In this document: one piece after another, positions 18,121 to 27,583 of the stretch
Layout of the letters: each line of letters begins with the position of its first letter
Numbering within the stretch: position 1 is the first letter of the stretch
Assembly (NCBI GenBank): GCA_963726715.1
Contig: CAVSDF010000008.1
Span: 186,001 to 250,000, forward strand
Direction: 5' to 3'
Length of the DNA stretch: 64,000 nucleotides
Origin: CAVSDF01 sp963726715
GTDB taxonomy: Bacteria; Bacteroidota; Rhodothermia; Rhodothermales; BA12
Position numbers and translations under genes: made by a program
The notes under the pieces: generated by a model
Database searches by the model: none
The model's input: the letters and a program-made list of their open reading frames with translations, nothing else
What the model was told of the DNA's origin: nothing

Positions 18121-19163
18121 CAACCGCACTCTGGATCCTCGCCGGCCCCGTGGCGGCCCTCGTTGCGTGGGGGGGCGTGGCGGCGCTGCGGCGGTGGGGC
18201 GAGCGGCACCTGCTCGACATCCCCAACGAGCGCAGTTCGCACGTCCGTCCGACGCCGCGCGGTGGGGGCCTCGGCATCGTTGCGGCGGTGGCGGTGGGGT
18301 GGGGCGCGATGGCATTCGCAGTGCCGGGGGCGCGCGTCTGGCCGCTCGCCGCCGCCGCGCTCGTCGTCGCCGCCGTGAGCCTCGTCGACGACCTGCGGAC
18401 GATCGGCAGCGGGCTGCGCTTCGGCGTGCATGCGCTCGCTGCGGCGCTCGTGCTCTGGGGTTACGGCGTGCCGACGGTGCTGGCGGTGCCCTTCTGGACC
18501 GCTGCGGTGCCGCTCGCCTTCGCTGCGGCCCTTCTGCTGTTCTGGTGCGTCGGCCTCACCAACGTCTACAACTTCATGGACGGGATCGACGGCATCGCGG
18601 GCGCGCAGGCGGTCGTGGCCGGGGCGGCGTGGGCCATTGCGGGCGTGTGGCTCGGCGTGCCGCTCGTGGCCGTGACCGGCGCGGCGGTGGCGGCCGGGAG
18701 CGCCGGGTTCCTCGCACACAACTGGCCCCCGGCGCGCATCTTCATGGGCGATGTCGGCAGCGCCTTCCTCGGATTCGTCTTCGCCGCGCTCGTCGTGGTC
18801 GCCGCCGTCGGCGCGCCGCCGGAGGTTGGAGGCCGTGTGCCGCTCGCGGCGCTGCTCTTCGTCTGGCCCTTCGCCTTCGATGCGGCCTTCACGATGGCGC
18901 GGCGGGCGCGTCGTGGCGAGAATCTCCTGGAGGCGCACCGCTCGCACCTCTACCAGCGGCAGGTCATCGCCGGGCGCGGCCACGCGGCCACGTCGGGGCT
19001 CTACGCGGCGCTCGCGGCAATCGCCGCCGCCGCCGGGCTCCTCTGGCTTCGTGGCGCGTACGCATCGGGAAGCATCGCGCTCGCCGTTCTCGTCGGCGTC
19101 GCGGCGGTTCTTCTCATCGTCACCGTGCGCTGCGAACGCGCGGCCCCTCTCGCTTCCCCCTGA
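18117..19163 (+). CDS. wbpL: MraY/WbpL-type polyprenyl-phosphate aminosugar-1-P transferase
   Basis: Polytopic membrane protein of 348 residues in the polyprenyl-phosphate N-acetylhexosamine-1-phosphate transferase family. Key motifs are PNERSSHVRPTPRGGGLGI (residues ~32-50), VSLVDDLRTI, the cytoplasmic NVYNFMDGIDGIAG with its catalytic Asp pair, and FMGDVGSAFLGF; a C-terminal HRSHLYQR follows. It starts glycan assembly by moving a sugar-1-phosphate onto undecaprenyl phosphate. It overlaps both neighbours by a few bases. The following gene encodes a second, monotopic initiating transferase, which is unusual for one locus. Confidence 0.9.
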   Translation: MTTALWILAGPVAALVAWGGVAALRRWGERHLLDIPNERSSHVRPTPRGGGLGIVAAVAVGWGAMAFAVPGARVWPLAAAALVVAAVSLVDDLRTIGSGLRFGVHALAAALVLWGYGVPTVLAVPFWTAAVPLAFAAALLLFWCVGLTNVYNFMDGIDGIAGAQAVVAGAAWAIAGVWLGVPLVAVTGAAVAAGSAGFLAHNWPPARIFMGDVGSAFLGFVFAALVVVAAVGAPPEVGGRVPLAALLFVWPFAFDAAFTMARRARRGENLLEAHRSHLYQRQVIAGRGHAATSGLYAALAAIAAAAGLLWLRGAYASGSIALAVLVGVAAVLLIVTVRCERAAPLASP

Positions 19164-19759
19164 TGCTCAAACGCGCGCTCGACGTTGCCGGTGCCCTCGC
19201 GGGCCTCGCGCTCACCGCCCCGCTGCTCGCGGCGACGGCGCTCGCCGTGCGTGTCGGTCTCGGGCGTCCGGTGCTCTTCCGGCAGACGCGCGCCGGTCAG
19301 AACGGACGGCCCTTCGATCTCGTCAAGTTCCGCTCGATGCGCGACGCGACCGGCCCCGACGGCACCCCGCTCCCCGACGCCGAGCGCCTGACCCGGTTCG
19401 GGCGCATGCTCCGCGCGAGCGCGATCGACGAGCTTCCGTCGCTGTGGAACGTCGTCCGTGGCGACATGAGCCTCGTCGGTCCGCGTCCGCTCCCGGTTGC
19501 CTACCTCGACCGCTACTCGCCCGAGCAGGCGCGGCGCCACGACGTGCGGCCCGGTCTGACCGGCTGGGCGCAGGTCCACGGCCGCAACCACGTGGACTGG
19601 CAGCGTCGCCTCGCGCTCGACGTCTGGTACGTCGATCACCGCTCGTTCTGGCTCGATCTCGTCATCCTCGCGCGCACCGTCGGGGCCCTCGCGCGTGTCG
19701 GCGAAGCGTCGGCGCCGGGCCATGCGACGATGCCCGTTTTCATGGGGGTGCAGGCATGA
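19163..19759 (+). CDS. pglC: monotopic phosphoglycosyltransferase, PglC-like
   Basis: Protein of 198 residues, the size of a bare bacterial sugar transferase domain like Campylobacter PglC. An N-terminal re-entrant hydrophobic segment (~residues 5-32) leads into RQTRAGQNGRPF and KFRSM. The catalytic Asp-Glu lies in the DELPSLWNV region, followed by SLVGPRP and RPGLTGWAQVHGRN. Genes for PglD-, PglE- and PglF-like enzymes follow, so the substrate is probably UDP-N,N'-diacetylbacillosamine or a close relative (inference). The start overlaps the upstream stop (TGATG), and its own stop overlaps the pglD ATG. Confidence 0.88.
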   Translation: MLKRALDVAGALAGLALTAPLLAATALAVRVGLGRPVLFRQTRAGQNGRPFDLVKFRSMRDATGPDGTPLPDAERLTRFGRMLRASAIDELPSLWNVVRGDMSLVGPRPLPVAYLDRYSPEQARRHDVRPGLTGWAQVHGRNHVDWQRRLALDVWYVDHRSFWLDLVILARTVGALARVGEASAPGHATMPVFMGVQA

Positions 19760-20437
19760 CGTCAGGCCCGGAAAACGCATTCAGAGGCCCGCTCTCGATC
19801 ATCGGCGCGGGCGGTCATGCGGTCGTCGCCATCTCGACGGCGCGGCTCGGTCGGCTACCATGTCGTCGCCCTTTACGACGACGACCCGGCCACGTGGGGC
19901 AGCGATGTGCTCGGCGTGCGCGTGAGCGGGGCGCCGTCGGCGAGCCTCGCAGGCGAGGCCGGTGCCCTCTTCGTCGCCATCGGACAGGCCGAGGCGAGGC
20001 GACGTCTGGCCGAGCATCTGGGCGACGCAGCCACATGGGCGACGCTCGTGCATCCACGTGCCTGCGTCGACGCGGCGGCGAGCATTGGAGCCGGGGCGCT
20101 CGTATGCGCTGGCGCCGTCGTGCAGCCCGAAGCCTGCGTCGGCGCCCACGCCATCGTCAACACGGCGGCATCGGTCGACCACCACGCCGTCGTCGGTGCC
20201 TTCGCGCACGTCGGGCCGGGCGCGCGTCTCAACGGCTATGCCCATCTGGGCGAGGCGGCGCTCCTCGGCAGCGGCGCCGTCGTCCTCCCGGGCATCCGCA
20301 TCGGCGAGGGCGCCGTTGTGGGGGCGGGATCGGTCGTGCTCCAAGACATCGCGCAGGGAATGCGCGTGGCGGGCGTCCCCGCACGTGTCCTCGATTCAGA
20401 CCGGGTCCTTGCGCCCGCATCTTCCGCACGTTTGTGA
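19756..20437 (+). CDS. pglD: sugar O/N-acetyltransferase, PglD-like (frameshifted)
   Basis: About 226 residues. The N-terminal Rossmann-like piece LSIIGAGGHA is in the first frame. A one-base break near 19850 leads to GYHVVALYDDDP and the rest in a second frame. From residue ~95 on, left-handed beta-helix hexapeptide repeats are clear (IGAGALVCAGAVV, VNTAASVDHHAVVG, GEAALLGSGAVVLPG, VGAGSVVLQDI). The His in VDHH corresponds to the catalytic base of PglD/NeuD acyltransferases. It acetylates the 4-amino group of a UDP-diamino sugar, using the product of the next gene (inference from family and order). The coding region is otherwise intact. Confidence 0.85.
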
Positions 20438-20460
20438 GCCGTACGTTTTCCGCAGTCCAG

Positions 20461-21637
20461 ATGGCGTCATCGATTCAGACGCTCGAGGAGGGGCCGTCTG
20501 CCGCCGAGGCCAAGGCGCGCGTCTACCTCTCGCCTCCGCACCTGACGGGTGAGGAACGCCCCTTCGTCGAGCGCGCGCTCTCGGCGGCGGTGCCGACGAT
20601 CGAGCAGATCGAGGCGTTCGAGGCTGAAATGGCCGCCTGCAGCGGCGCCCGCTACGCCGTCGCCGTCTCGTCGGGCACGGCTGCGCTCCACCTCGCGTTG
20701 CGTCTCGTCGGGGTGGGAGAGGGAGACGAGGTGGCCGTCTCGTCGTTCACGTTCTGCGCGAGCGTGAACCCGATCCGCTACCAGGGCGCCACGCCCGTGC
20801 TCTTCGACAGCGGCACGCGCTCCTGGAACATGGACCCGAACCTCCTTGCCGACTGGCTCGCGCGGCGCGCCGAAAGCGGGCGCCTGCCCCGCGCAGTCGT
20901 GCTCGTGCACATCTACGGCGGTAGCGCCGATGTCGACGCGGTGGCCGGGCTGTGCGAGCGCTACGGCGTTGCGCTCGTCGAGGACGCCGCCGAGGCCGTT
21001 GGGACGACCTGCGGCGGGCGCATGGTGGGCACGTTCGGGCGCGTGGGCGTCTACTCGTTCAACTCGAACAAGATCATCACGGCCACTGGAGGCGGGATGC
21101 TCGTCACCGACGACCGTGAGCTGGCACACCATGCCCGAAAGCTCGCCACGCAGGCCCGTGACGCCGCGCCCCATTACCAGCATTCGGAGATCGGGTACAA
21201 CTACCGTCTCTCGAACGTCCTGGCAGCCATCGGGCGCGGGCAGTTGCAGGTGCTCGAGGGGCGCATCGCGCGGCGCCGCGCGATTTTCGACGCCTACCAC
21301 GAGGCCCTCGGCGATCTTCCCGGCATCGCCTTCATGCCCGAGGCGGTCAGCACGCGCCACACACGCTGGCTCACGTGCCTGACAATCGACCAGAGCCGCT
21401 TCGGCGCCGACGCCGAGGCGGTCCGTGCTGCCCTGGCCACATGCAATATCGAGGCGCGGTCCGCTGTGGAAGCCGATGCACCGGCAGCCCGTCTTCGCCG
21501 ACTGCGAGGCCCACGTCACCGGCGTCTCCGACCGCCTCTTCGCCGACGGCCTCTGCCTGCCGTCCGGCTCTAACCTCACCGATGGCGATCTGGCGCGCGT
21601 CGTCGAGGCGGTCCGTGCGTGTGCGCGTCCGGCGTGA
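20461..21637 (+). CDS. pglE: DegT/DnrJ/EryC1 aminotransferase, PglE-like (frameshifted)
   Basis: PLP-dependent sugar aminotransferase of about 391 residues. Recognisable features are RVYLSPPHLTGEE, VSSGTAALHLAL, VEDAAEAVG, and YSFNSNKIITATGGGML with the PLP-binding Lys, then YNYRLSNVLAAIG. One extra T near 21462 breaks the frame. Past it the expected tail appears (PLWKPMHRQPVF, DRLFADGLCLPSGSNL), ending at 21637. The enzyme transfers an amino group from glutamate to the UDP-4-keto-6-deoxy sugar made by the PglF-like enzyme. It lies 23 bp after pglD. Confidence 0.9.
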
Positions 21638-21796
21638 GCGCGACGGCTGGATGAGCGCGGTGAGGGGCAGTTGTAACGGGCCTGAAATGCCCAAGGAAGC
21701 TTGTATGGAGGGGCGTGAAGGAATCTGTACTTCTCCGCCAACCGTGGGTGTGCGCGGTCGGCGGTCGGTATACTCGCCCAAGACTGCCCCGACCTG

Positions 21797-23806
21797 ATGC
21801 CCCTCGAGACCGAGCCTGCGCGTGACGCCGCCGACGACCGGCCTCTCTACGCGCTCCCCTGCGTACAGCGCGCGTCGATCAAGTACGCCATCGACCTCGC
21901 CTTCTGGACGCTGGCGACGCCCGTCGCCTTCGCGCTCCGCGTCGACAACGCGTTCCTGCCCGGCTACCTCGCCGGGCTGCTGTGGCTGGCCCTGCTTCTC
22001 GTGCCCGTCAAGGCCGGGCTGATCTTCGCCTCCAGCCTGCACCGCCGCGTCTGGCGCAAGAGCAGTACCGACGACCTCGTTGCGCTCATCTTCGTGATCG
22101 CGGCGGTGTTCGTGCTCTCGTGGGTGATCCTGTTCTTCGCGCCGCCCTGGGCGGTGATTCCGCGCAGCGTCCCGCTCATCGAGGGCATCGCAGCGCTCGT
22201 GATGCTCGGCGGCGGGCGGATGCTGCTGCGCCTCGCGTCGGAGCGCCGCCGCCACCGCCGCTCGTCCAAGGCGACGCGGCGCGTGCTCATCGTCGGGGCG
22301 GGCGAGGCCGGGACGATGGTCGCGCGCGAGATGCAGCGCCACCCCGAGGCAGGCCTGCGCGCGATCGGTTTCCTCGACGACGACCCGGTCAAGCGCCGCA
22401 AGATCCTCGCGGGCGTCCGCGTCTTCGGCGCGCTCCGCACGATGGAGGAGGTTGTCGCCGAACACCGCATCGACGAGGTCGTGATCGCCCTTCCGTCGGC
22501 CTCGGGCGAGGCCGTGCGCCGCATCGTCGTCGCCGCGCAGCAGGCCGACGTCGCGCACCGCATTGTGCCGGGCATCTACGAACTGCTCTCGGGCGACGTG
22601 TCGATCTCGCAGATCCGCGAGGTCAATCTCGAAGACCTGCTGCGCCGAGACCCCGTACGCCTCGAAACCGACCGCATCCTCGGATACCTCGAAGACCGCT
22701 GCGTGCTCGTGACCGGCGCGGGCGGCTCGATCGGCTCGGAGATCGTCCGGCAGGTCGCGCGCTTCCGGGCGTCGAAAATCGTGCTTCTCGGGCGCGGCGA
22801 GAACAGCGTCTTCCTCATCGAGCAGGAGATGCGGCGCACGCACCCTGGCCTCGACATCGCCGCCGTCATCTGCGACGTCCGCGACGAGCCGACACTCCGG
22901 CAGGTCTTCGAGGCGCACCGCCCGCAGATCGTCTTCCACGCCGCCGCGCACAAGCACGTGCCGCTCATGGAGGCCAACCCCGATCAGGCCGTCATCAACA
23001 ACGTCGGCGGCACGCAGAACGTGGCGGCGCTCTGCCGCGCCTTCGGCGTCGAGCGGATGGTCAACGTGTCGACCGACAAAGCCGTCAACCCGACGTCGGT
23101 GATGGGCGCGAGCAAGCGCGTCGCCGAGCAGGTCGTGCAGGCCGCGGCGCAGGCGGCGGGCGAGGCGCAGTCGTTCGTGTCGGTGCGCTTCGGCAACGTG
23201 CTCGGCAGCCGCGGCAGCGTCGTCCCGATCTTCAAGGAGCAGATCGCGCGCGGCGGGCCGGTGACGGTCACGCACCCGGACATGGTTCGCTACTTCATGA
23301 CGATCCCCGAGGCATCGCAGCTCGTGCTGCAGGCCGGGGCGATGAACGCCAACGGCGCCGTCTTCGTGCTCGACATGGGCGAGCCGGTGCGCATCGTCGA
23401 CCTCGCGCGCGACCTGATCCGCCTCTCCGGCTTCGAGCCCGAGCGCGACATCCAGATCGTGAGCACGGGGATGCGGCCCGGCGAGAAGCTCTTCGAGGAA
23501 CTGCTGACCGCCGAGGAGGGCACGGAGGCGTCGATCCACGAGAAGATCTTCGTCGCCCGCACCGCGCCCGTCGACCCGGCGGCGCTCGGCGTCAGGCTCG
23601 ACCGCCTCTTCGACGCCGCCCGCACACGCGACGGCGAGGCAATCCGGCGCGTCTTCGGCGATCTGATCCCGGCGAGTGCTCTGACGCCCGCCCGCCGCGA
23701 TGCCTTGAACGACGCGGCCTCCCTCGCGGGCGCGCCCGTCGACCCCAGCACGCTCGCCGGAAGTGGCGACGGCGCCTCGGGCCTCCCCGTCGTCGCGGTG
23801 GCCTGA
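21797..23806 (+). CDS. pglF: membrane-bound UDP-GlcNAc 4,6-dehydratase, PglF/CapD family
   Basis: Intact protein of 669 residues in the full-length CapD/PglF layout. Four or so hydrophobic segments occupy residues ~30-150. A first Rossmann-like CoA-binding domain follows (VLIVGAGEAGTMVAREM, ~161-177), then the catalytic SDR domain with TGAGGSIGSE (~310). The family's altered active site is present: STDKAVNPTSVMGASK carries the catalytic Lys where normal SDRs have Tyr. RPGEKLFEEL closes the domain. It makes UDP-4-keto-6-deoxy-GlcNAc, the first bacillosamine-pathway step. A 159 bp gap precedes it, so it may have its own promoter. Confidence 0.93.
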   Translation: MPLETEPARDAADDRPLYALPCVQRASIKYAIDLAFWTLATPVAFALRVDNAFLPGYLAGLLWLALLLVPVKAGLIFASSLHRRVWRKSSTDDLVALIFVIAAVFVLSWVILFFAPPWAVIPRSVPLIEGIAALVMLGGGRMLLRLASERRRHRRSSKATRRVLIVGAGEAGTMVAREMQRHPEAGLRAIGFLDDDPVKRRKILAGVRVFGALRTMEEVVAEHRIDEVVIALPSASGEAVRRIVVAAQQADVAHRIVPGIYELLSGDVSISQIREVNLEDLLRRDPVRLETDRILGYLEDRCVLVTGAGGSIGSEIVRQVARFRASKIVLLGRGENSVFLIEQEMRRTHPGLDIAAVICDVRDEPTLRQVFEAHRPQIVFHAAAHKHVPLMEANPDQAVINNVGGTQNVAALCRAFGVERMVNVSTDKAVNPTSVMGASKRVAEQVVQAAAQAAGEAQSFVSVRFGNVLGSRGSVVPIFKEQIARGGPVTVTHPDMVRYFMTIPEASQLVLQAGAMNANGAVFVLDMGEPVRIVDLARDLIRLSGFEPERDIQIVSTGMRPGEKLFEELLTAEEGTEASIHEKIFVARTAPVDPAALGVRLDRLFDAARTRDGEAIRRVFGDLIPASALTPARRDALNDAASLAGAPVDPSTLAGSGDGASGLPVVAVA

Positions 23807-23848
23807 GCCGCTGACGCCCTGATCCCCGCGCGCGTGCAGGCGCCCCCG

Positions 23849-24541
23849 ATGTCTCCTCCGAACGCCGCGCGTCTGCTCGCCTCCGATGCGCCCACCCACG
23901 CCGCAGCGCGGGAAGATGCACCGCCAGTGCCCGCGTCGGCGCTGCGGATCGCGGCGCAGCCATCGCCACGGGGCAAGCGCGCGCTCGACATTGCGGCGTC
24001 GGTGGTGCTGCTCGGCGGCCTCGTCGTGGTCGGGCCGCTCGTCGTGGCGGCGGTGCGGCTGAGCTCGCGCGGCCCGGCGCTCTACCGGCAGGAGCGACTC
24101 GGACTGGGCGGCGTGCCGTTCTCGATGTTCAAGTTCCGCACGATGCGGCACAGCGAGGCGCCCGAGGAGGCGACGTGGGCCGCCGAGAACGACCCGCGCG
24201 TGACGCCGGTCGGGCGGCTGCTGCGCAAGACGCGCCTCGACGAACTCCCGCAGGTGCTCAACGTGCTCCGCGGCGAGATGAGCGTCGTGGGGCCGCGTCC
24301 GGAGCAGCCCGCCATCGCCGCGCGCCTCGCCGCCGCGATCCCCGACTACGCCGCGCGCCTCGCCGTGCGCCCCGGCCTGACCGGCTGGGCGCAGGTCCAT
24401 CACGGCTACGACCAGACGCTCGACGACGTGCGCATCAAGTTGCGCTACGACCTCGACTACGCCGCCCGTGCGTCGGTCGGCTTCGACCTGCGCATCCTCG
24501 CGCGCACCGTCCGCGTCGTGCTGGGAATGCACGGACGGTAG
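23849..24541 (+). CDS. monotopic phosphoglycosyltransferase (WcaJ-type catalytic half)
   Basis: About 230 residues. A ~45-residue Ala/Pro-rich N-terminal extension precedes a single hydrophobic anchor (ALDIAASVVLLGGLVVVGPL). The sugar-transferase core follows: RQERLGLGGVPFSMFKFRTM, KTRLDELPQVLN with the catalytic Asp-Glu, SVVGPRPEQP and RPGLTGWAQV. The tail DLDYAARASVGFDLRIL is typical of the WcaJ/WbaP catalytic half. It lacks the four-helix, CoA-binding N-terminal half, but the next gene (24669-25565) looks like exactly that half. GTG 23834 is an alternative start. It is the third initiating transferase in the locus. Confidence 0.87.
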   Translation: MSPPNAARLLASDAPTHAAAREDAPPVPASALRIAAQPSPRGKRALDIAASVVLLGGLVVVGPLVVAAVRLSSRGPALYRQERLGLGGVPFSMFKFRTMRHSEAPEEATWAAENDPRVTPVGRLLRKTRLDELPQVLNVLRGEMSVVGPRPEQPAIAARLAAAIPDYAARLAVRPGLTGWAQVHHGYDQTLDDVRIKLRYDLDYAARASVGFDLRILARTVRVVLGMHGR

Positions 24542-24668
24542 GCGAGCCGACCGGGGTGCCGCGGCGATGGGGGGCGGTGGATCGCAGGCGCTGCCGAACG
24601 TGCGCGGGAGCGGCGCCCGGCCATGCGCGTACCTTGGCGTGGCGCCTGTCCTGCCGCGCCGCGATCCG

Positions 24669-25565
24669 ATGACCCTTCCCCGCCGCGTTCTCTTCACCGC
24701 CGTCGCGCTCGACGCGCTCGCCGTCGGGGCGGCGTTCGTGGGGTTCTACGCGGTCCGGTTTCAGCTCGGCCTCGTCGCCTCGTCGCCCGAGCGGCCGCTC
24801 GGTGTCTGGCGGGCGATGGCGGTGACGCAAGGGTTCTGGCTCGTGCTGCTCGCGGCGTTCGGCTTCTACCGCGCCCGCGTGCTGCGCGAATGGACGCGCG
24901 CCGACACGTGGCGCCTCGCGCGCGTCGTCCTCGGCGGCTTCCTCGTGCTCTTCTTCCTGCTCTTCTTCGACGCCGAGCAGCCGGGCGCGGCGCGGCTCAC
25001 ACTCCCGCTCTACGGCCTGCTCGTCTGGGGCGCCGTCGTCGGCGGGCGCGCACTCCTGAACGGCGCCACGCGCACGCTCCACCGCCACGGCGTCGCCCTC
25101 GCCCCGGTGGCCGTCGTCGGCGATGCGCGGCGCACGCGCTACGTGGCCGATGCCCTGCGAGCGCATCCCGAACTCGGCTACGACCCGGTCCTCCTGCTCA
25201 CGTTCGAGGAGGACGGCGGCGCGGGCGTTCTGCACCTCGTCGAGCCGTCGCGGGTCGCGGCGGCGAGGATCGGTGGCCAGAAGGCACTCGCGTCGTCGTC
25301 GGCGCCCGTTGTGGCCTCGCGCGTCGTGGCGCTCGACCGCTTGGAGCGCGACCTCGAAGAGGCCATCCGCGCGACGGGCGTGCAGGAACTCGTCGTCGTC
25401 GTCGGGCCGCGCGAGCAGCACCTGTACTTCCGCCTCACGCACGTGGCGAGCGACCTCGGCATCCCGCTGCGCTTCGTCTCCAACTTCCGCCCCATCCTCG
25501 GCACCTCCGACGCCGACGACACGCTCGGCACGTTGGCCCTGCCGCCCGCGCTCCTCGACGGGTGA
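24669..25565 (+). CDS. stand-alone N-terminal half of a WcaJ-type transferase (CoA_binding_3-like)
   Basis: Protein of 298 residues. About four transmembrane segments lie in residues 5-130 (LFTAVALDALAVGAAF and GFLVLFFLLFF are clear), followed by a CoA-binding-type Rossmann domain (VAVVGDARRTRYVADALR; VQELVVVVGPREQ). This is the organisation of the non-catalytic N-terminal half of polyisoprenyl-phosphate hexose-1-phosphate transferases. No catalytic DE pair or SxVGPRP motif is present. The gene before it encodes the missing catalytic half, in reversed order. Membrane scaffolding or regulation is likely (inference). ATG 24669 is chosen because the membrane segment begins right after it. Confidence 0.65.
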   Translation: MTLPRRVLFTAVALDALAVGAAFVGFYAVRFQLGLVASSPERPLGVWRAMAVTQGFWLVLLAAFGFYRARVLREWTRADTWRLARVVLGGFLVLFFLLFFDAEQPGAARLTLPLYGLLVWGAVVGGRALLNGATRTLHRHGVALAPVAVVGDARRTRYVADALRAHPELGYDPVLLLTFEEDGGAGVLHLVEPSRVAAARIGGQKALASSSAPVVASRVVALDRLERDLEEAIRATGVQELVVVVGPREQHLYFRLTHVASDLGIPLRFVSNFRPILGTSDADDTLGTLALPPALLDG

Positions 25566-25570
25566 GTACG

Positions 25571-25754
25571 GGTTGTGGGTTGGTGAGATGGTGGGTTGGT
25601 GAGGGGGCTGGCGGCCGTCACGTCTACTGCGGGAGGCGGCGCATGGCGAAGCGGCACAGGCTCCATGCCGGTGTGTGCGGGGCGTTCGGTGAGCCTCCCG
25701 TGCCGTCTTGCCGCCGCACACTCCCACCCCTCACAACCTCACCAACCCACAACC
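25571..25754. repeat. inverted pair of G/T-rich gene-end elements
   Basis: GGTTGTGGGTTGGTGAG at 25571-25587 is perfectly inverted at 25738-25754. Each arm lies just after the stop codon of one of two convergent genes, so each gene ends with the same element in its own direction. The + arm continues with a second, partial copy (GTGGGTTGGTGAG). Similar sequence occurs at 33095-33115, 34410-34440, 37425-37440 and 50433-50525. Function unknown. Confidence 0.6.
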
Positions 25755-27492
25755 TCAATCGAAGCGGGCGCTCTGCACCGGCAGGCCCCACCGCAGGAGC
25801 AGCATCGGCGAGAGGGCGCGCGTCACGCCGGTCGCCGCGTCGTCGGTGGATTCGGCGCGGACGAAGGCGGTCAGCCACAGGCCGGGGGCGATGACGCGGC
25901 TCAGGTGCGCCTCGCCGAGGAGGAGGCGCTGCCGGATGCCCGAGCCGGTCGGTACTTCGTCTTGCGTGCGCGCCTCGTAGGAGACGGAGAGGTCGTCGCC
26001 GATGAACGTGCCCGGTGCGCTGCGCCCGCGGCGCGTGAGCGCGAGGTCGCCGCCGAACGTCCAGCGGGGCGACGGGCGGTAGTCGAGCGAAAGCGTCACA
26101 TCGGTGCCGTTGGCGCCGAGCGGATGGCCGAGCGCGCTCGTCACGTGGCGGTACGAGGTGAGGTCGGAGAGGTGGCCGTAGGTGAACGGACGCACGCGCG
26201 CGGCCTCGGCGCCGACCATCAGGCCGGGCAGGCCGACATCCGCAATGCGCACACCGGCGAGCCACGCCGTCTTGTTCGTCCAGTGGTCGGTGCCGAATTT
26301 GCCGGGATTCAACTCGTCGAACAGGTACTGCCCGTACGCCTCGACGCCGCGCACCGGGCGCCACGACGCGCCGACGCCGACGAGCGCGTTGTCGGGGCTG
26401 TTGCGGTCCTGCTCCACCGAGCGCAGCAGGACGAGCGGGTTGAGGTAGGCGGGGTCGAAGCCGCGGCGGCGGGCGCGGATGACGGTGTCGGTGAAGACGA
26501 CCGACTCGAACGCTTCGAGCGTGACGCGCGCGGGGAGCCGGGCGCTGAGGCGGTGCATCGCCACGAAGCGCCGCGCGTAGGGGTAGCCGTATTTCAGGCC
26601 GCCCTCGGCGACGGTCGTCGCACCGTAGAGCGTCGCGTAATCCAGCCGCCAGACGCGGGCGTTGACGAGCACGTGGTCGAAGGGCGCGGCGTAACCGGAG
26701 AGTTCGAGGCTCGTGCGGCCCGGTCCCCACTGCGGACGGTCGCGCGCCACGCGAGCCTCGACGAAGCGCGTCCGCAGCCCGACGACGGCCGTCGCGCGGT
26801 AGTAGTCGAGGCCGCCGTCGCCGAAGCGCTGGACGTTGCCGAGGCGAGGGGCGGTGCCGAGGGCGGCATCGTAGCGGTCGATGGCGTCGCGCCGCTGGTT
26901 CTCCTCGACGCGCGCTTCGATGAAGAGGTGCGTCTTGTGCGCGTGCCCGAGCCGCCCGGCCACGCGCACGCCGCGCGTGTTCTGGTAGAGCGTCACCGTC
27001 GGCTCCTGCCCGCCGACCTCCGTGCGCCGCGCCGACGCCCGCGCCGACGTACAGGAGCGGCTCGAAGACGAGGCGGTAGCCGTCGCCATCGGCCGAGAGC
27101 GCGTGGCGGCCGTCGCGGTAGAGGGCGCCCCAGAGGCCGTTCGCCCAGCGCGCCCCGGCGGCGGGGGCGGTGCCGCGGAAGGCGCCGAGGAGCGCTCGGT
27201 CGGTGCGCGAGAGCGTCGCGCGTCCGGTCGAGTCGCGCGCGGCGAGGCTGTCGAGGAAGACGCGTGCCTGCGCGGCGGAGAGCGGACGGTGGCTCAGGTC
27301 GGCGTCGTCGAGGCGCCCGGCGGTGTGCTGGCGCGTGAGAAAGCGGTCGAGGTCGTCGCCGAGTTGCAGCACGCCTTCGACCTGCGCGCGGGCGGGCGGA
27401 GCGGCGAGCGCGGCTGCGGACAGGGCCGCGAGGGCGAGCAGGCACGGACGGGCAAGGGCGCGGCGGAGGCGCGGGGGCATCGGGCGGGACAT
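25755..27492 (-). CDS. Wzi-like capsule-assembly outer-membrane barrel (frameshifted)
   Basis: About 578 residues. A clear signal peptide is followed by AQVEGVLQLG (cleavage near AxA, residue ~35). The mature part has the hallmarks of the capsule assembly protein Wzi family: many amphipathic strands, a conserved RDRPQWGPGRTSLELSG stretch near residue 250, and YGQYLFDELNPGKFG. A one-base break near 27030 separates the first ~153 residues from the rest. Wzi barrels anchor surface polysaccharide to the outer membrane, which fits a gene placed convergently at the end of the polysaccharide locus. ATG at 27480 is an alternative start. Confidence 0.75.
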
Positions 27493-27583
27493 CGAGAAGC
27501 GTAGAACCGGAGGCAGACGCCGAAGGTACGCCCCGCATCTCTGCCCCCTGGCGTCCGCGCCGCGTCTCCGTCTCTCCCCTGCC

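Noticed and set aside
21371..24697. Very long open frame (over 1100 codons) on the - strand opposite the pglF region
   Set aside because: At this GC content the antisense of real genes lacks stop codons. The + strand frames carry clear conserved motifs; the antisense frame has none and is rich in Arg, His and Ala.
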